NCBI GenBank assembly: GCA_031291305.1
Contig: JARLJH010000005.1
Location: 40,236 to 104,235 of the forward strand
Reading direction: 5' to 3'
Length of the DNA: 64,000 nt
DNA from: Rhodoferax sp.
GTDB lineage: Bacteria; Pseudomonadota; Gammaproteobacteria; Burkholderiales; Burkholderiaceae_C
Shown: piece after piece, positions 43,273-52,076 of the stretch
Position numbering within the stretch: the first letter of the stretch is position 1
How the letters are laid out: each line of letters starts with the position of its first letter
Program-made: the position numbers and the translations under genes
Notes under the pieces: model-generated
What the model was told of the DNA's origin: nothing
Databases searched by the model: none
The model's input: only the letters and a program-made list of their open reading frames with translations

Positions 43273-44541
43273 TCAGGCCATGCAGGTCTGGCGCCGCTGT
43301 GGCGCACGAACCGTGAACGCATCGGCGTAGGCCACCGGGTCGCTGCCATCCCAGACCACGCCGTCCATCAGCGTTGAGCGCCGCATCGGACTGGTGGGCA
43401 GGTTGATGTTCAGCGCTGAAGCGGCTTGCCGGTACAGCTCGACCTGGTTGATCTGCTGGGCCACGCCCAGGTAGTCGGGGTGGGCATCAAGCAGCCCCCA
43501 GCGTTTATGCTGCGTCAGGAACCACATGCCGTCAGACAAATAGGGGAAATTCACCGCGCCGTCGCCGTGGAAGGCCATCGGGTTCGGGTCGGTCCAGGTC
43601 CGACCCAATCCGTCTTCGTATCGGCCCAGAATGCGCTCGCTGATGCCATTGACCGGCGTGTTCACATACGCCTTGCTGGCAATCGTTTCTGCCATCTTCT
43701 GACGGTTGGCCGGGCTGGCATCAATCCAGCGGCTGGCCTCCAGCACCGCCATGGTCACGGCGCGCGCCGTGTTGGGGTGGGTCTTGACAAAGTCCTGCGT
43801 GCTGCCCAGCACTTTTTCAGGATGATTGGCCCACACATCCTGCGACGATGCGGCGTGAATGGACACGCCCTCGATGATGCCGCGATGGTTCCAGGGCTCG
43901 CCCACCGAGAAACCGTCCATCGCGCCCAGCCGGGCGCTGCTCACCATCTGGGGCGGAGGCACCACAATCGTCTTGACATCGGTCACCGGGTTGACGCCCG
44001 CCGAGGCCAACCAGTAGTTCAACCACATGGCGTGCGTGCCGGTGGGAAAAGTCTGGGCAAAGACGTAATCGCGCGGCTTCTTGTGCATCAGATCGACCAA
44101 AGAGGCCAGGTTGACCGCGCCCTGGTCGGCCAGCTTGCGCGACAGGCTCAAGCCTTGGCCGTTCTGGTTCAAGGTCATCAACACGGCCATGTCTTTCTTC
44201 GGGCCACCAAGCCCCAGATGCACGCCGTAAACCAGGCCATACAGCACCTGTGCAAAGTCCAGCTCGCCGCTGACGAGCTTGTCACGCACACCCGCCCAGC
44301 TGGCTTCCCGGGTGGGAATGATCTTGATGCCGTATTTCCGGTCAAAACCCAGTTCGGCCGCCATCACCACGCTGGCACAGTCGGTGAGCGGCAGAAAGCC
44401 GACCTTCACCTCGGTGATTTCCGGTGCATCGGAGCCCCCCGGATAGGCCGCAGCGCTTGCGGCAGATGTCATACCCGTGGCATCCGCAGCCAGCCCAGGC
44501 TGGGCCGAGCCGCCTGCATTGGAAGGTAAAGCATTCGTCAT
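43273..44541 (-). CDS. nasS: NasS-type cytoplasmic nitrate sensor (NrtA-like)
   Basis: A 422-residue CmpA/NrtA-family protein with [55 protein letters not shown] and EPWNHRGI. It has no signal peptide: the N-terminus is Ser/Ala/Gly-rich and not hydrophobic. With nasT adjacent, this fits NasS, which holds the antiterminator NasT inactive until nitrate or nitrite binds. Start 44541, preceded by AAGGA. It is the first gene behind the ANTAR leader. Confidence 0.85.
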   Translation of the reverse strand: MTNALPSNAGGSAQPGLAADATGMTSAASAAAYPGGSDAPEITEVKVGFLPLTDCASVVMAAELGFDRKYGIKIIPTREASWAGVRDKLVSGELDFAQVLYGLVYGVHLGLGGPKKDMAVLMTLNQNGQGLSLSRKLADQGAVNLASLVDLMHKKPRDYVFAQTFPTGTHAMWLNYWLASAGVNPVTDVKTIVVPPPQMVSSARLGAMDGFSVGEPWNHRGIIEGVSIHAASSQDVWANHPEKVLGSTQDFVKTHPNTARAVTMAVLEASRWIDASPANRQKMAETIASKAYVNTPVNGISERILGRYEDGLGRTWTDPNPMAFHGDGAVNFPYLSDGMWFLTQHKRWGLLDAHPDYLGVAQQINQVELYRQAASALNINLPTSPMRRSTLMDGVVWDGSDPVAYADAFTVRAPQRRQTCMA

Positions 44542-44569
44542 AACCAGTTCCTTCAAGGTTTCAAAGGCC

Positions 44570-44637
44570 AAAAAAAAAGGCGTCCTCACGTTGCGACACG
44601 CATCAAAAATGCGGTGTCTGCAAGTGGGGACGCCTTT
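44570..44637 (-). terminator. Leader terminator before nasS
   Basis: On the minus strand AAAGGCGTCC (44637-44628) pairs with GGACGCC (44585-44579) and is followed by nine T. The interior forms a further stem (GACACCGCAT against ATGCGTGTC). It ends 28 bases before the nasS start, so it would block nasS and all genes behind it unless suppressed. Confidence 0.88.
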
Positions 44638-44652
44638 GTCCGGTGTGACCAG

Positions 44653-44702
44653 CGCTACCCGCCGTTGGGTAGCGTTTGTCAAATGACCATCAGTGGTCTT
44701 GA
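44653..44702 (-). ncRNA. ANTAR-type antiterminator leader (tandem hexaloop hairpins)
   Basis: Minus strand. Hairpin 1: TCAAGACC (44702-44695), loop ACTGAT, GGTC (44688-44685), bulge AT, TTGA. Hairpin 2: CGCTACCC (44674-44667), loop AACGGC, GGGTAGCG (44660-44653). Both loops have six bases with A at position 1 and G at position 4, the known requirement for ANTAR-protein binding. A 4-base linker separates them, and the terminator arm begins 16 bases after. Confidence 0.85.
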
Positions 44703-44710
44703 TAAATGTC

Positions 44711-44728
44711 AAGCAATCACTGTGCCAA
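44711..44728 (-). promoter_or_regulatory. Sigma-54 promoter of the nas operon
   Basis: TTGGCACAGTGATTGCTT on the minus strand has the -24 GG (44726-44725) and -12 GC (44714-44713) exactly 10 bases apart and matches TGGCAC-N5-TTGC. Transcription would start near 44701, at the first base pairs of the ANTAR hairpins. An inverted repeat GTGCCA-N8-TGGCAC (44722-44741) overlaps the -24 element. Confidence 0.8.
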
Positions 44729-44764
44729 TGCTATGTGGCACCGATCTGGCCGCCATGACGTGCT

Positions 44765-44832
44765 ATGTCAGCTATATATTAAAGAGCTATATGCCAATGA
44801 TTTACGGGGGTTATAGGTTATTTTTATGTATA
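44765..44832 (+). repeat. Dispersed 60-bp repeat, between nasT and nasS
   Basis: A diverged copy: AGCTATATATTAAAGAGCTA, TATGCCAATGATTTACGGGG, GTTATAGGTTATTTTTATGT, ATAACC. It lies between the nasT stop and the sigma-54 promoter. Confidence 0.45.
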
Positions 44833-44949
44833 ACCTCGCAAGGTATTCAGCGTAGCCCTGATGTTGTGCCTTGCACCGAAACAGGTACAGCAGCGCACGA
44901 TTCACGGTCATGGCCGCGCCTTCAAAGTGCGCGGTGACCCCTCAAAGGG

Positions 44950-45576
44950 CTAGCCCAGCAGGTCCGCCGCATCGAGCATGCGCTGCGCCAAATCAACCAG
45001 CTTGAGGTTTTTGTCCATGGCGGTTTTGCGCAGCTTGGCGTAGGCCGCCTCTTCCGTCAGTTGCTGGCGCTGCATCAGCAGGCCTTTGGCGCGGTCGATC
45101 ACCTTGCGGTCCTGAATTTCGGCTTTGGCATCGGCCAGTTCGGCCCGCAAGGATTGTTCGTGCTCGAAACGTGCCATCGCCACGTCCAGAATCGGGCGAA
45201 TGCGCTCGGGCGACAAACCCGCCACGATGTACGCCGACACGCCCGCAGCCACGGCGGCTCGCGCGTTGTTGCTGTCCTGATCGTTGGTGAACATGACGAT
45301 GGGGCGGCGTGCATCACGCGTGGCCATGACCACGTGCTCCAGCGCGTCACGCGCATCGCTTTCGGCGTCCACAATGATCATGTCAGGCTGTAGCTGCGCG
45401 ATGCGATCCGCTAGAAACACATCGGCAGGCAAGGTGGCGATCAGGTTGAAGCCGTTTTCCAGCAGCCCAATGCGCAGGCTGCGCGAGCGCTCCGCCTGTG
45501 TGCGGGCGTAGTCGTCGTCCGGCGCTGGCAACGCCAGGTCGGGAGCCACCACCACGATACGCAAAGCAGGGTTCAT
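44950..45576 (-). CDS. nasT: Nitrate-responsive antitermination regulator NasT
   Basis: A 208-residue response-regulator-like protein. The N-terminal receiver-like domain (about 1-130; DMIIVDAESDARDALEHV, PIVMFTND) is followed by a C-terminal ANTAR RNA-binding domain (about 145-205) with DRAKGLLMQRQQLTEEAAYAKLRK and the end LVDLAQRML. NasT binds hexaloop RNA hairpins to suppress terminators. Start 45576; upstream Met codons are unconserved. It lies 370 bases upstream of its predicted target leader, outside the attenuated segment. Confidence 0.92.
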   Translation of the reverse strand: MNPALRIVVVAPDLALPAPDDDYARTQAERSRSLRIGLLENGFNLIATLPADVFLADRIAQLQPDMIIVDAESDARDALEHVVMATRDARRPIVMFTNDQDSNNARAAVAAGVSAYIVAGLSPERIRPILDVAMARFEHEQSLRAELADAKAEIQDRKVIDRAKGLLMQRQQLTEEAAYAKLRKTAMDKNLKLVDLAQRMLDAADLLG

Positions 45577-45641
45577 TACGGTCTTCGCAGCAAGATTCAA
45601 GCCGTCTTCCTACCGATCACATCGACAACATGCACTCACGG

Positions 45642-46637
45642 CTAGTGAGTAGGCTGGCACATTTGCACCGTCGCCTGACCACGTTGCCAGCACGGGCTGG
45701 CGGCCGTGCTATCGAGTGAGGGAATGCCGTCCATATTGATCGCTGCCACGCGCGTGTCCAAGCCAACCACACCCTGCTTGTCCAGCTGCAGGCGCAGCAC
45801 CCAGCCACGGCGCTGATTGGCGTTGTCAGTTTCCTTCATGACGAAGTTGCCGACGCTGTAGATGATGGGTTTGCCCTGGTAATGCGCAATCTCCTGGGTC
45901 ACATGCGGGTGCCCGCCAATCACGGCGTCTGCGCCAGCGTCGATCATCAGCCGCGCGAGTTGCCGCTGGCGCGGGTTGGACGTGAGTTCGTTTTCCCAAC
46001 CCCAGTGCATGATCGGAATGACCAGATCGGCCTTGTAAAAAATACGCGCTTTCTTTATGTCGGCCACCACCTGCTCATCTTCGCTCCAGGCCACGCCAGG
46101 CGCGTCGGCATCGGCCTCGAAGCTGCGTGGCATGAATTCGTTGTAACCCAGCAGGGCGATGCGTAGGCCTTTGCGCTCCAGGATCAGCGGGGTGTGCGCC
46201 TCGGACAAGTTGTGGCCGCCGCCAAAGTGGCCCAACTGCGCTTGATCCATCAAGCCCAGCATCTCGGCAAACGCCTCGCGGCCATAGTCGCCCGAATGGT
46301 TGTTGGCCAGCGCCAGCGCGTCAAAGTGGCGCTTGAGCACACCCAGCGCACGCGGATGCGCCCTGAAGGTGTATATCTTGTCGCCCGCCGAACCGGTGGT
46401 GGCCACCACGCATTCCAAATTTGCCACACGGATATCCGCCTGCTTGAACAAAGCATCAAAGTTGGCCAGCGGGTCGCCTCCGGCGCGAATCATCTCGCCT
46501 GCGGCATCGTTCAGCACAATGTCGCCCGCAAACACCAGGCTGACCGGACCGCTGCCCGAGGCAGCATCAGCGGCCAACGCCCCACTGCTCCATGCCAGCA
46601 GCAAGGCGCACATTCCATACATCCAAGCGCGGCTCAT
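45642..46637 (-). CDS. CapA-family metallophosphatase-like protein
   Basis: A 331-residue secreted protein (signal to SGALA|ADAA) with the calcineurin-like CapA domain: LVFAGDIVLND, ANLECVV, DALALANNHSGDYG, PIMHWGWENE and VIGGHPHVTQ. CapA proteins are linked to poly-gamma-glutamate or surface polymer synthesis, but no other capsule gene is near. It overlaps the preceding secreted hypothetical by ATGA and precedes nasT by 65 bases. Confidence 0.85.
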   Translation of the reverse strand: MSRAWMYGMCALLLAWSSGALAADAASGSGPVSLVFAGDIVLNDAAGEMIRAGGDPLANFDALFKQADIRVANLECVVATTGSAGDKIYTFRAHPRALGVLKRHFDALALANNHSGDYGREAFAEMLGLMDQAQLGHFGGGHNLSEAHTPLILERKGLRIALLGYNEFMPRSFEADADAPGVAWSEDEQVVADIKKARIFYKADLVIPIMHWGWENELTSNPRQRQLARLMIDAGADAVIGGHPHVTQEIAHYQGKPIIYSVGNFVMKETDNANQRRGWVLRLQLDKQGVVGLDTRVAAINMDGIPSLDSTAASPCWQRGQATVQMCQPTH

Positions 46638-47047
46638 GGCTGCACTCCTTGCAACGTGCAGTTGTAGATCAGCTCACGCTCCAGATGCCCGGCGTACAGA
46701 TGTTGCTCACCGGTCAGCGACGCGGGCAGCTGCGCGCTGGCAAACGGCGGCAGGTATTTGGCCTCCTGAATCAACACCGGCTGGCTGGCGGTGTCCAGAT
46801 AGGCGTAAAGCTTGATGTAGTCCAACCGGCTGCCCTGCCCCACCACCACCGGCTTGAACCAGAACCGCCCGCCAATGTCCACCGAAGCCACCACGTAGGG
46901 GTCGGCCACTGGCGTGGCCTCGATGGTCTGGGTGCTGCCCGCGTAGGTGACGGCACAGCGCAGCAGGGGCGTGGCCTGAGCGGGCTGTGCCAAGCAAAAC
47001 CCGGCAAGGGTCAGCAAGGCCATGGTGTAAAGGTGTGAAAAATGCAT
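46634..47047 (-). CDS. Secreted hypothetical protein
   Basis: A 137-residue product with a signal peptide (HLYTMALLTLAGFCLAQPAQA|TPL). The mature part has two Cys (LRCAVTYAG and YNCTLQG) that could form one disulfide. Its stop overlaps the CapA-like start by 4 bases, which suggests translational coupling and a shared surface role. No family recognised. Confidence 0.6.
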   Translation of the reverse strand: MHFSHLYTMALLTLAGFCLAQPAQATPLLRCAVTYAGSTQTIEATPVADPYVVASVDIGGRFWFKPVVVGQGSRLDYIKLYAYLDTASQPVLIQEAKYLPPFASAQLPASLTGEQHLYAGHLERELIYNCTLQGVQP

Positions 47048-47170
47048 GGCGCGTATTCTGCGTCATTCGGACGTTCACACCGTACCTCGCTGACATGGCG
47101 ATCCTTGTGCTCAAAGACCACCCAGAAAATCGCCCGGGATACTTCGAGACGGCCTTGGAGTCTGCCCCGG

Positions 47171-49270
47171 TCAAACGCTGGTCTTCTTTCGACGGATCGC
47201 CATGAAACCCATCAGGCCCAGACCTTGCAGCAGCATCGCCAAGGTGGCCGGTTCAGGCACAGAAGATACATCGGTGTACATGCCATCAAAGCTGTACTTG
47301 ACCGCCTGACCGTTGATCGTGGTGCCGCTCATCAGCGCCAGGAAGTTGGCGTCGCCGGACAGGTTCCCCAGGAACCTGAAGGCATAGCTTGGAGAAATGT
47401 CAAACGCATAGTTCAGCACGCTGAGTGTTTTGTCAGCAATGATCGATCCCAAGGCATCAAAGGTGATTGACGACAAGCCCAGGTCGATGACCGAGTTGTC
47501 AAGCAGGTCCAGGCTGGCAAAGGTCTGCCCATCCGCGCCACCCGCGTCCAGCAATTGCAAGGTACCACCGTCCAAATCCAGGGCCACATCAGACGCAACG
47601 CGGTTGGCACCGTGCAACGCCAGAGTGCCGCTGGTCACGGCGACGGATTTGAAGTCGGAAATCATGCCCGCGTAATCAAACCGGTTACCGGCACCTGCCT
47701 CCACCGTCATGGTATTGGTACCACCTTTGCCACCATCGATGTCACCGATGACCTGTGCTGCGCCACCCTGGATGTACAAGGCGTTGTTGCCCGCACCCAG
47801 GTTGATGGCCTTACCGCTGCTATCGGCTTTGATGATGCCTAGGTTGTACACGGTGTCGTTGTCGGCGCCGGTTTTGAGGGCCACCGCTGTGCCACCGCCT
47901 TCGATGGTGCCGCCTGCCTGGTTGGTGATGGTGGTGGCATAGCCGCTGGCCAGGGCAGAGGTAAAGGCAATACCGGAATCGGAGTCGCCCTTGATCAGGC
48001 CGCTGTTGGTGATGGTGGTCGGGCCGTAGGGAGCCTGAATGGCGATCGGGTTGCCATTGGCATCCTTGTCGACACCCGCAATCGTGATGCCGCGGCCGGT
48101 GCCGGTGTTGCCTGCCGGTGTGCCAATCGAGCCCTGAATCGTGCCCGAGTTGACGATGGTGCCACCACCCACTGTGACACCCTCGCTGGTGTCATTATTG
48201 GAATTCAATGATCGGATAGTGCCGGTGTTGGTGATGTTGACCAGACCATCCACGTCCACGCCGTCGCCGTCAGCCGTGACGCCATTGCCAGTGATGGTGC
48301 CGTGGTTGACGATGGTGACAACCTCTTTGCCATTGACGCCATCGATGTTGATGCCCGAGCCGTTGTTCCCCTGAATGGTGCCGCTGTTGGTCACGCTCAT
48401 GGTGTAGGCGCCCCCATTGACGGTGGCATCGGTGTTGCCACCGGTGATGCCATGGCGACCACCAGAAATAAGCGCATTCGCGTCAAAGGTGTTGCCATTG
48501 ATCACGCCATTGGTGATCTGCACGCCCGAATTGGTCTGCGCGTCAATGCCATCGCTGCTGCTGCCCGTGCTGGTGGTGGATTTGATCGTGCCGTAGTTGT
48601 TCACCACGCCATTGACGCCGGGGCGAACCGCATCGGCTTCCGATGCCTGCATGACACCGGTAGCGTAGTTGTTGACCACATTGCTGCCTGCGGTGATGGC
48701 ATTGAAGTCCACCACCTGCGCGCCACCCGCTGAGGCGTTGAGCGAGGTCATGACACCGTAGTTGTTCAGCGTCACGCTGGCGGGCGACTTGTTCATCTGA
48801 ATCACATCAGCGTCCGCAGCTGTCATCGACGCGGTTGCGTTGGTCACACTGCCGTTGGTGATGGTCAGGCCTGACACCCCGGTGTTGTCACGGATCACGC
48901 GACCGGTGCCTGTCTGGCTGATGGTGCCGAGGTTGGTCAGCGTGGCGTTGTTGCCGGTGATGGTCACCGCGACTGTCCCACCACTGACCGTCAGCGAACC
49001 GGTATCACTGACCGTGCCACCCTGGCCCGAACCGCTGCCCAAGGTTTGGCCAGAGGTGATCGCGCCGGTGATACTGAACGGCCCGGCCAGCGCCGAGCCC
49101 ACGCTCAAGGGCAAAACAGCGGCAAGCGCCAGGGCGCTAACCAGTGCACGTGGCTCAAAGCGACGTGACCCGAAGGCCGTGCCACCTTGCAAAGCAGCAC
49201 TGCGGTGCGCCTGCGCGTTACATGCGCTAGCGAACTGCGCAGATGATGTTGTGAAAGACAAGCTTGACAT
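47171..49270 (-). CDS. PEP-CTERM surface protein with beta-helix repeats
   Basis: A 699-residue exported protein. A long N-terminal export region runs to ...VGSALA|GPF. The body is made of repeated motifs of the form N-x-GTI-x-G (TNSGTIQGNNGSG, NHGTITGNG, TNTGTIRS, VNSGTIQG, TNSGLIKGD, NLGIIKAD), typical of a beta-helix. It ends with VPEPATLAMLLQGLGLMGFMAIRRKK, here the PEP motif, hydrophobic span and basic tail. This predicts exosortase processing (enzyme not in window). Start 49270 after GGAG. Confidence 0.85.
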   Translation of the reverse strand: MSSLSFTTSSAQFASACNAQAHRSAALQGGTAFGSRRFEPRALVSALALAAVLPLSVGSALAGPFSITGAITSGQTLGSGSGQGGTVSDTGSLTVSGGTVAVTITGNNATLTNLGTISQTGTGRVIRDNTGVSGLTITNGSVTNATASMTAADADVIQMNKSPASVTLNNYGVMTSLNASAGGAQVVDFNAITAGSNVVNNYATGVMQASEADAVRPGVNGVVNNYGTIKSTTSTGSSSDGIDAQTNSGVQITNGVINGNTFDANALISGGRHGITGGNTDATVNGGAYTMSVTNSGTIQGNNGSGINIDGVNGKEVVTIVNHGTITGNGVTADGDGVDVDGLVNITNTGTIRSLNSNNDTSEGVTVGGGTIVNSGTIQGSIGTPAGNTGTGRGITIAGVDKDANGNPIAIQAPYGPTTITNSGLIKGDSDSGIAFTSALASGYATTITNQAGGTIEGGGTAVALKTGADNDTVYNLGIIKADSSGKAINLGAGNNALYIQGGAAQVIGDIDGGKGGTNTMTVEAGAGNRFDYAGMISDFKSVAVTSGTLALHGANRVASDVALDLDGGTLQLLDAGGADGQTFASLDLLDNSVIDLGLSSITFDALGSIIADKTLSVLNYAFDISPSYAFRFLGNLSGDANFLALMSGTTINGQAVKYSFDGMYTDVSSVPEPATLAMLLQGLGLMGFMAIRRKKTSV

Positions 49271-49447
49271 GGAGAGCTCCGAAGACGGATGGTTCTGGAT
49301 TCGCCTCGATGGGCACGGTTTGGACAAAAGCCGTCCATCATCCGCAAAGTTTGTGACGCTTGCATGACCCCTGCACACCAAGCATCAGCGCAGCGCCATG
49401 TCACCGCGCTGACATATCCAATTGCTATCGTTTCCCAGGAAGCCTCT

Positions 49448-49468
49448 GCACCTTTGGGTGCTTTTTTT
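49448..49468 (+). terminator. Intrinsic terminator without an assigned gene
   Basis: GCACC (49448-49452) and GGTGC (49457-49461) with a 4-base loop, followed by seven T (49462-49468), on the plus strand. It lies 19 bases before the start of the next plus-strand gene, with no plus-strand gene upstream that it could serve. Confidence 0.55.
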
Positions 49469-49487
49469 ATTCCCAGAATCAACTCCA

Positions 49488-49877
49488 ATGCAAAAGTTAC
49501 TCGCGTGGATAGCCCCCTTGGCTACCGTTGTTATCGCCCTGGCGCTCGCCGTGCTGGCCTTTCAAACCATCCGCTCACACGACACGCCTGAGCTGACCAC
49601 GCCCTATCAGGCCATCGCCTTGATGAATGGTCAGGTCTTTTTTGGGCGCGCCGAGGGGCTGGAGCGAGACTATGTGGTGCTGCATGACGTGTTCTATATC
49701 CAAAGTCGGCAAAACCCCGATACCAAGCAGGTCAGCAACGTGCTGATCAAACGTGGCGGTGAAGCACATGCCCCTGACCGCATGATCGTCAACCGGCTAC
49801 AGTTGCTACTGATCGAGCCGGTGGCCGAGAACTCGCAGATCGCCAAGCTGATCGCCGAGCAGAACAAGGCGCATTGA
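49488..49877 (+). CDS. Small membrane-anchored hypothetical protein
   Basis: A 129-residue product with one N-terminal transmembrane helix (LLAWIAPLATVVIALALAVLAF) and a soluble domain containing ALMNGQVFFGRAEGLERDYV and DVFYIQSRQNPDT. Similar short proteins occur in Burkholderiales without assigned function (from memory, not searched). The start at 49488 follows immediately after the plus-strand terminator above; its own promoter must lie in or near that hairpin. It is convergent with ureD. Confidence 0.65.
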   Translation: MQKLLAWIAPLATVVIALALAVLAFQTIRSHDTPELTTPYQAIALMNGQVFFGRAEGLERDYVVLHDVFYIQSRQNPDTKQVSNVLIKRGGEAHAPDRMIVNRLQLLLIEPVAENSQIAKLIAEQNKAH

Positions 49878-49928
49878 TCACCAAGCGTTGACCAATCGGT
49901 GTCTGCCAGGCCAAACACGGATTACATG

Positions 49929-50759
49929 TCAGGTGGACCAAATCCGGGGGCTGACCGCAGGCAACTGCCAAAAATGCGCCCGCCAGACCAGCCACACTTG
50001 CCGCAGCAACTGCATAGCCGGTTCCACCAGCGGCGACAGCACGCGCAGCACCATCACTTGGCCATTGGGACAGGTGGCGCCTGCGGTGGCGCTCAATGTG
50101 TGGGCAGCAATCACCTGGCGCGCCAACTCCAGCCCGGCCTCGCGGCGGTTGCGCTCCAGGGCTGTGCCGGTGACGAAAAACAGCGAGGCCATGCAGCGCT
50201 GTCCGGCCAGACCCAACGGACCATCCATCAATCGGACATCGGCGGCGTCCACGCGACCACGCTCCAGCCACACGCCGGGCACCTCAATGTGCTGCAAAAA
50301 GCTGCCCTGCTCAAACGGCAAGGCGGCGCCGGGCAGGCCAAACGCCGTCACATCCCAACCGATAAATTCCGCCTGCGGGGCCAGTTCCAGACTCAGGCGG
50401 TTTTCCGCCTTGCATTGGTTGTAGGCCAGGGCTTCGAGCGGCAGCCACTCCAGCCGCGCCTGGTCTGCCAGGGTGATGTGCGTGCGCTGCAACGCCAGTT
50501 CACCGGCTGATCGGTAAAAGCGTGTCGCACCCGGCGTAGTGATCAGGCCATGCGCGTTGCCACCGGCCGCCACGGTGATGTCCAGCGTGTCACCACCGAC
50601 CAGCCCGCCCGGCGGATGCACCAGCACGTTGTGGCAAATGGCATCGCCCTCGGGGTACAGGCTTTGCAGCACGCGCAGCGGGCCGACGTGGGTGTGGCGA
50701 GCGACAGTGCGCTGTTGTTCAGCGGCGTAGTGGATGTCGAGTTGGGCGTGCCAGGTCAT
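49929..50759 (-). CDS. ureD: Urease accessory protein UreD
   Basis: Nickel-insertion chaperone of urease, 276 residues, cytoplasmic. Signatures are LHNV-type ICHNVLVHPPGGLVGGDTLDI, TPGATRFYRSAG, LEWLPLEALAYNQC and FIGWDVTAFGLP. It lies 49 bases after the deaminase gene as last gene of the ABC/deaminase unit. The urease structural genes and ureEFG are not in the window, which is unusual because ureD normally precedes ureA. Confidence 0.93.
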   Translation of the reverse strand: MTWHAQLDIHYAAEQQRTVARHTHVGPLRVLQSLYPEGDAICHNVLVHPPGGLVGGDTLDITVAAGGNAHGLITTPGATRFYRSAGELALQRTHITLADQARLEWLPLEALAYNQCKAENRLSLELAPQAEFIGWDVTAFGLPGAALPFEQGSFLQHIEVPGVWLERGRVDAADVRLMDGPLGLAGQRCMASLFFVTGTALERNRREAGLELARQVIAAHTLSATAGATCPNGQVMVLRVLSPLVEPAMQLLRQVWLVWRAHFWQLPAVSPRIWST

Positions 50760-50808
50760 GGGGCAAGTTTAGGCGGCACCGCTGCGCAGCGATGGCACCA
50801 CGATCTGC

Positions 50809-51291
50809 TCAGGCTTTCCAGAACGTGATGTGCAGCGCCGCAATTTCAGCCTCGACCTCGGCCACCGGGCCGATCACCTCAATGGCTTTTTGTCCGGCGG
50901 CAAACACGCTACGACAAGGCAGGTCCATGGTCGGGTTCTCGGCGTGATTGCCGGTGAGTTCCAGCAAGCGGCGCTCGGTCATGCCAAACACCAGCTTGCC
51001 AATGTGCGCCCAGTACTGCGTGCCCGCACACATGGCGCAGGGTTCCACGGTGGTGACCAAGGTGCATTGCCACAAAAAATCAGGAGCATACTGTCCAGAC
51101 GCTGTGCGGGCTAGCACCGATTCTGCATGATTGACTGCATCCACATTACCCTGCTCCAGCAGCACCGTCTCGCCATCAGGCGCCACCAGAATCGCCCCGA
51201 ACGGGTGGTGCTCCTGCGCCAAGGCGCGCGCCGCCACCGCGTTGGCGCTGCGAAGGTGGCGGTTGACTTGTTCTGGAGTCATGGTCAGCAT
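50809..51291 (-). CDS. Nucleoside/base deaminase (CMP/dCMP-deaminase fold)
   Basis: Zinc deaminase of about 161 residues. Zn-site motifs are NHAESVLA (HAE) and TTVEPCAMCAG (PCxxC), as in guanine deaminase (GuaD) and TadA-like enzymes. Start is uncertain: TTG at 51300 overlaps the permease stop (TTGA), ATG at 51291 and ATG at 51282 are alternatives; 51291 is used. Lying within an ABC transporter and ureD unit, it probably releases ammonia from an imported base (inference). Confidence 0.8.
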   Translation of the reverse strand: MLTMTPEQVNRHLRSANAVAARALAQEHHPFGAILVAPDGETVLLEQGNVDAVNHAESVLARTASGQYAPDFLWQCTLVTTVEPCAMCAGTQYWAHIGKLVFGMTERRLLELTGNHAENPTMDLPCRSVFAAGQKAIEVIGPVAEVEAEIAALHITFWKA

Positions 51292-51296
51292 CCGGT

Positions 51297-52064
51297 TCAA
51301 TGTCCCTGGGAGCCGCGATGCGCCCAGGCGGTGGTGTGTTTCTCGATGGCCGAAAACAGCTCATACATCACCATCGCCATGGCACCCACCACCACCAGCC
51401 CGGCAAAGGCCAGGCCCATTTGCATGCTGGATCCCGCCGACACCAGCAGGTAGCCAATGCCTTCGTTGGCAGCCGTCATCTCGCTCACGGTGGTGCCGAC
51501 AAACGCCAGCGTGATGGCGACCTTGAGCGAACCATAAAAATACGGCATGGAGCGCGGCAGGCCGACCTTGATCAGCACGTCCCAGCGCCGGGCGCCCAGC
51601 ACGCGCAGCACGTCTTCGAGCTCCGGCTCCAGCGTGGCCAGGCCGGTGGCGATGTTGACCATGATGGGGAAGAAACTGATCAGAAACGCGGTCAGGATGG
51701 CAGGGCCAACCCCGATGCCGAACCACACCACCAGAATCGGCACAAACGCCGCCTTGGGCAGTGCGTTGAACGCGGTCATCAGCGGGTACACCGCCGCATA
51801 CGCCAGGCGCGAGCTGCCAATCACAAAACCCAGCAGCACTCCCACCACAATCGCCAGACCGAAGCCGACCATGGTCACCCAAAACGTGCGCCAAGCGTGG
51901 CCGGCAATGGTGTCGCGGAACTCCCAGAATTGCGTCCAGATGCGCCAGGGGCTGGGAAAAATGAACTCCGACACATTGAAGGCCGAGCACAACACCTGCC
52001 ACAGCACGATGACCGCCGTCAGCAGCAGCCAGGGCGACCAGATTTCCATTTGTTTTTTGTTCAT
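51297..52064 (-). CDS. ABC transporter permease (SsuC/ThiX type)
   Basis: A 255-residue inner-membrane protein with about six hydrophobic segments. The cytoplasmic coupling loop contains LEDVLRVLGARRWDVLIKVGLP. Partner of the ATPase and binding protein upstream. The substrate class is taurine/nitrate/pyrimidine-type; not resolvable from the permease. Confidence 0.88.
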   Translation of the reverse strand: MNKKQMEIWSPWLLLTAVIVLWQVLCSAFNVSEFIFPSPWRIWTQFWEFRDTIAGHAWRTFWVTMVGFGLAIVVGVLLGFVIGSSRLAYAAVYPLMTAFNALPKAAFVPILVVWFGIGVGPAILTAFLISFFPIMVNIATGLATLEPELEDVLRVLGARRWDVLIKVGLPRSMPYFYGSLKVAITLAFVGTTVSEMTAANEGIGYLLVSAGSSMQMGLAFAGLVVVGAMAMVMYELFSAIEKHTTAWAHRGSQGH

Positions 52065-52076
52065 GGTGTGGCCTTA

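Noticed and set aside
47171-49270. Autotransporter adhesin as alternative identity
   Set aside because: There is no C-terminal beta-barrel; the end is a PEP-CTERM sorting signal.
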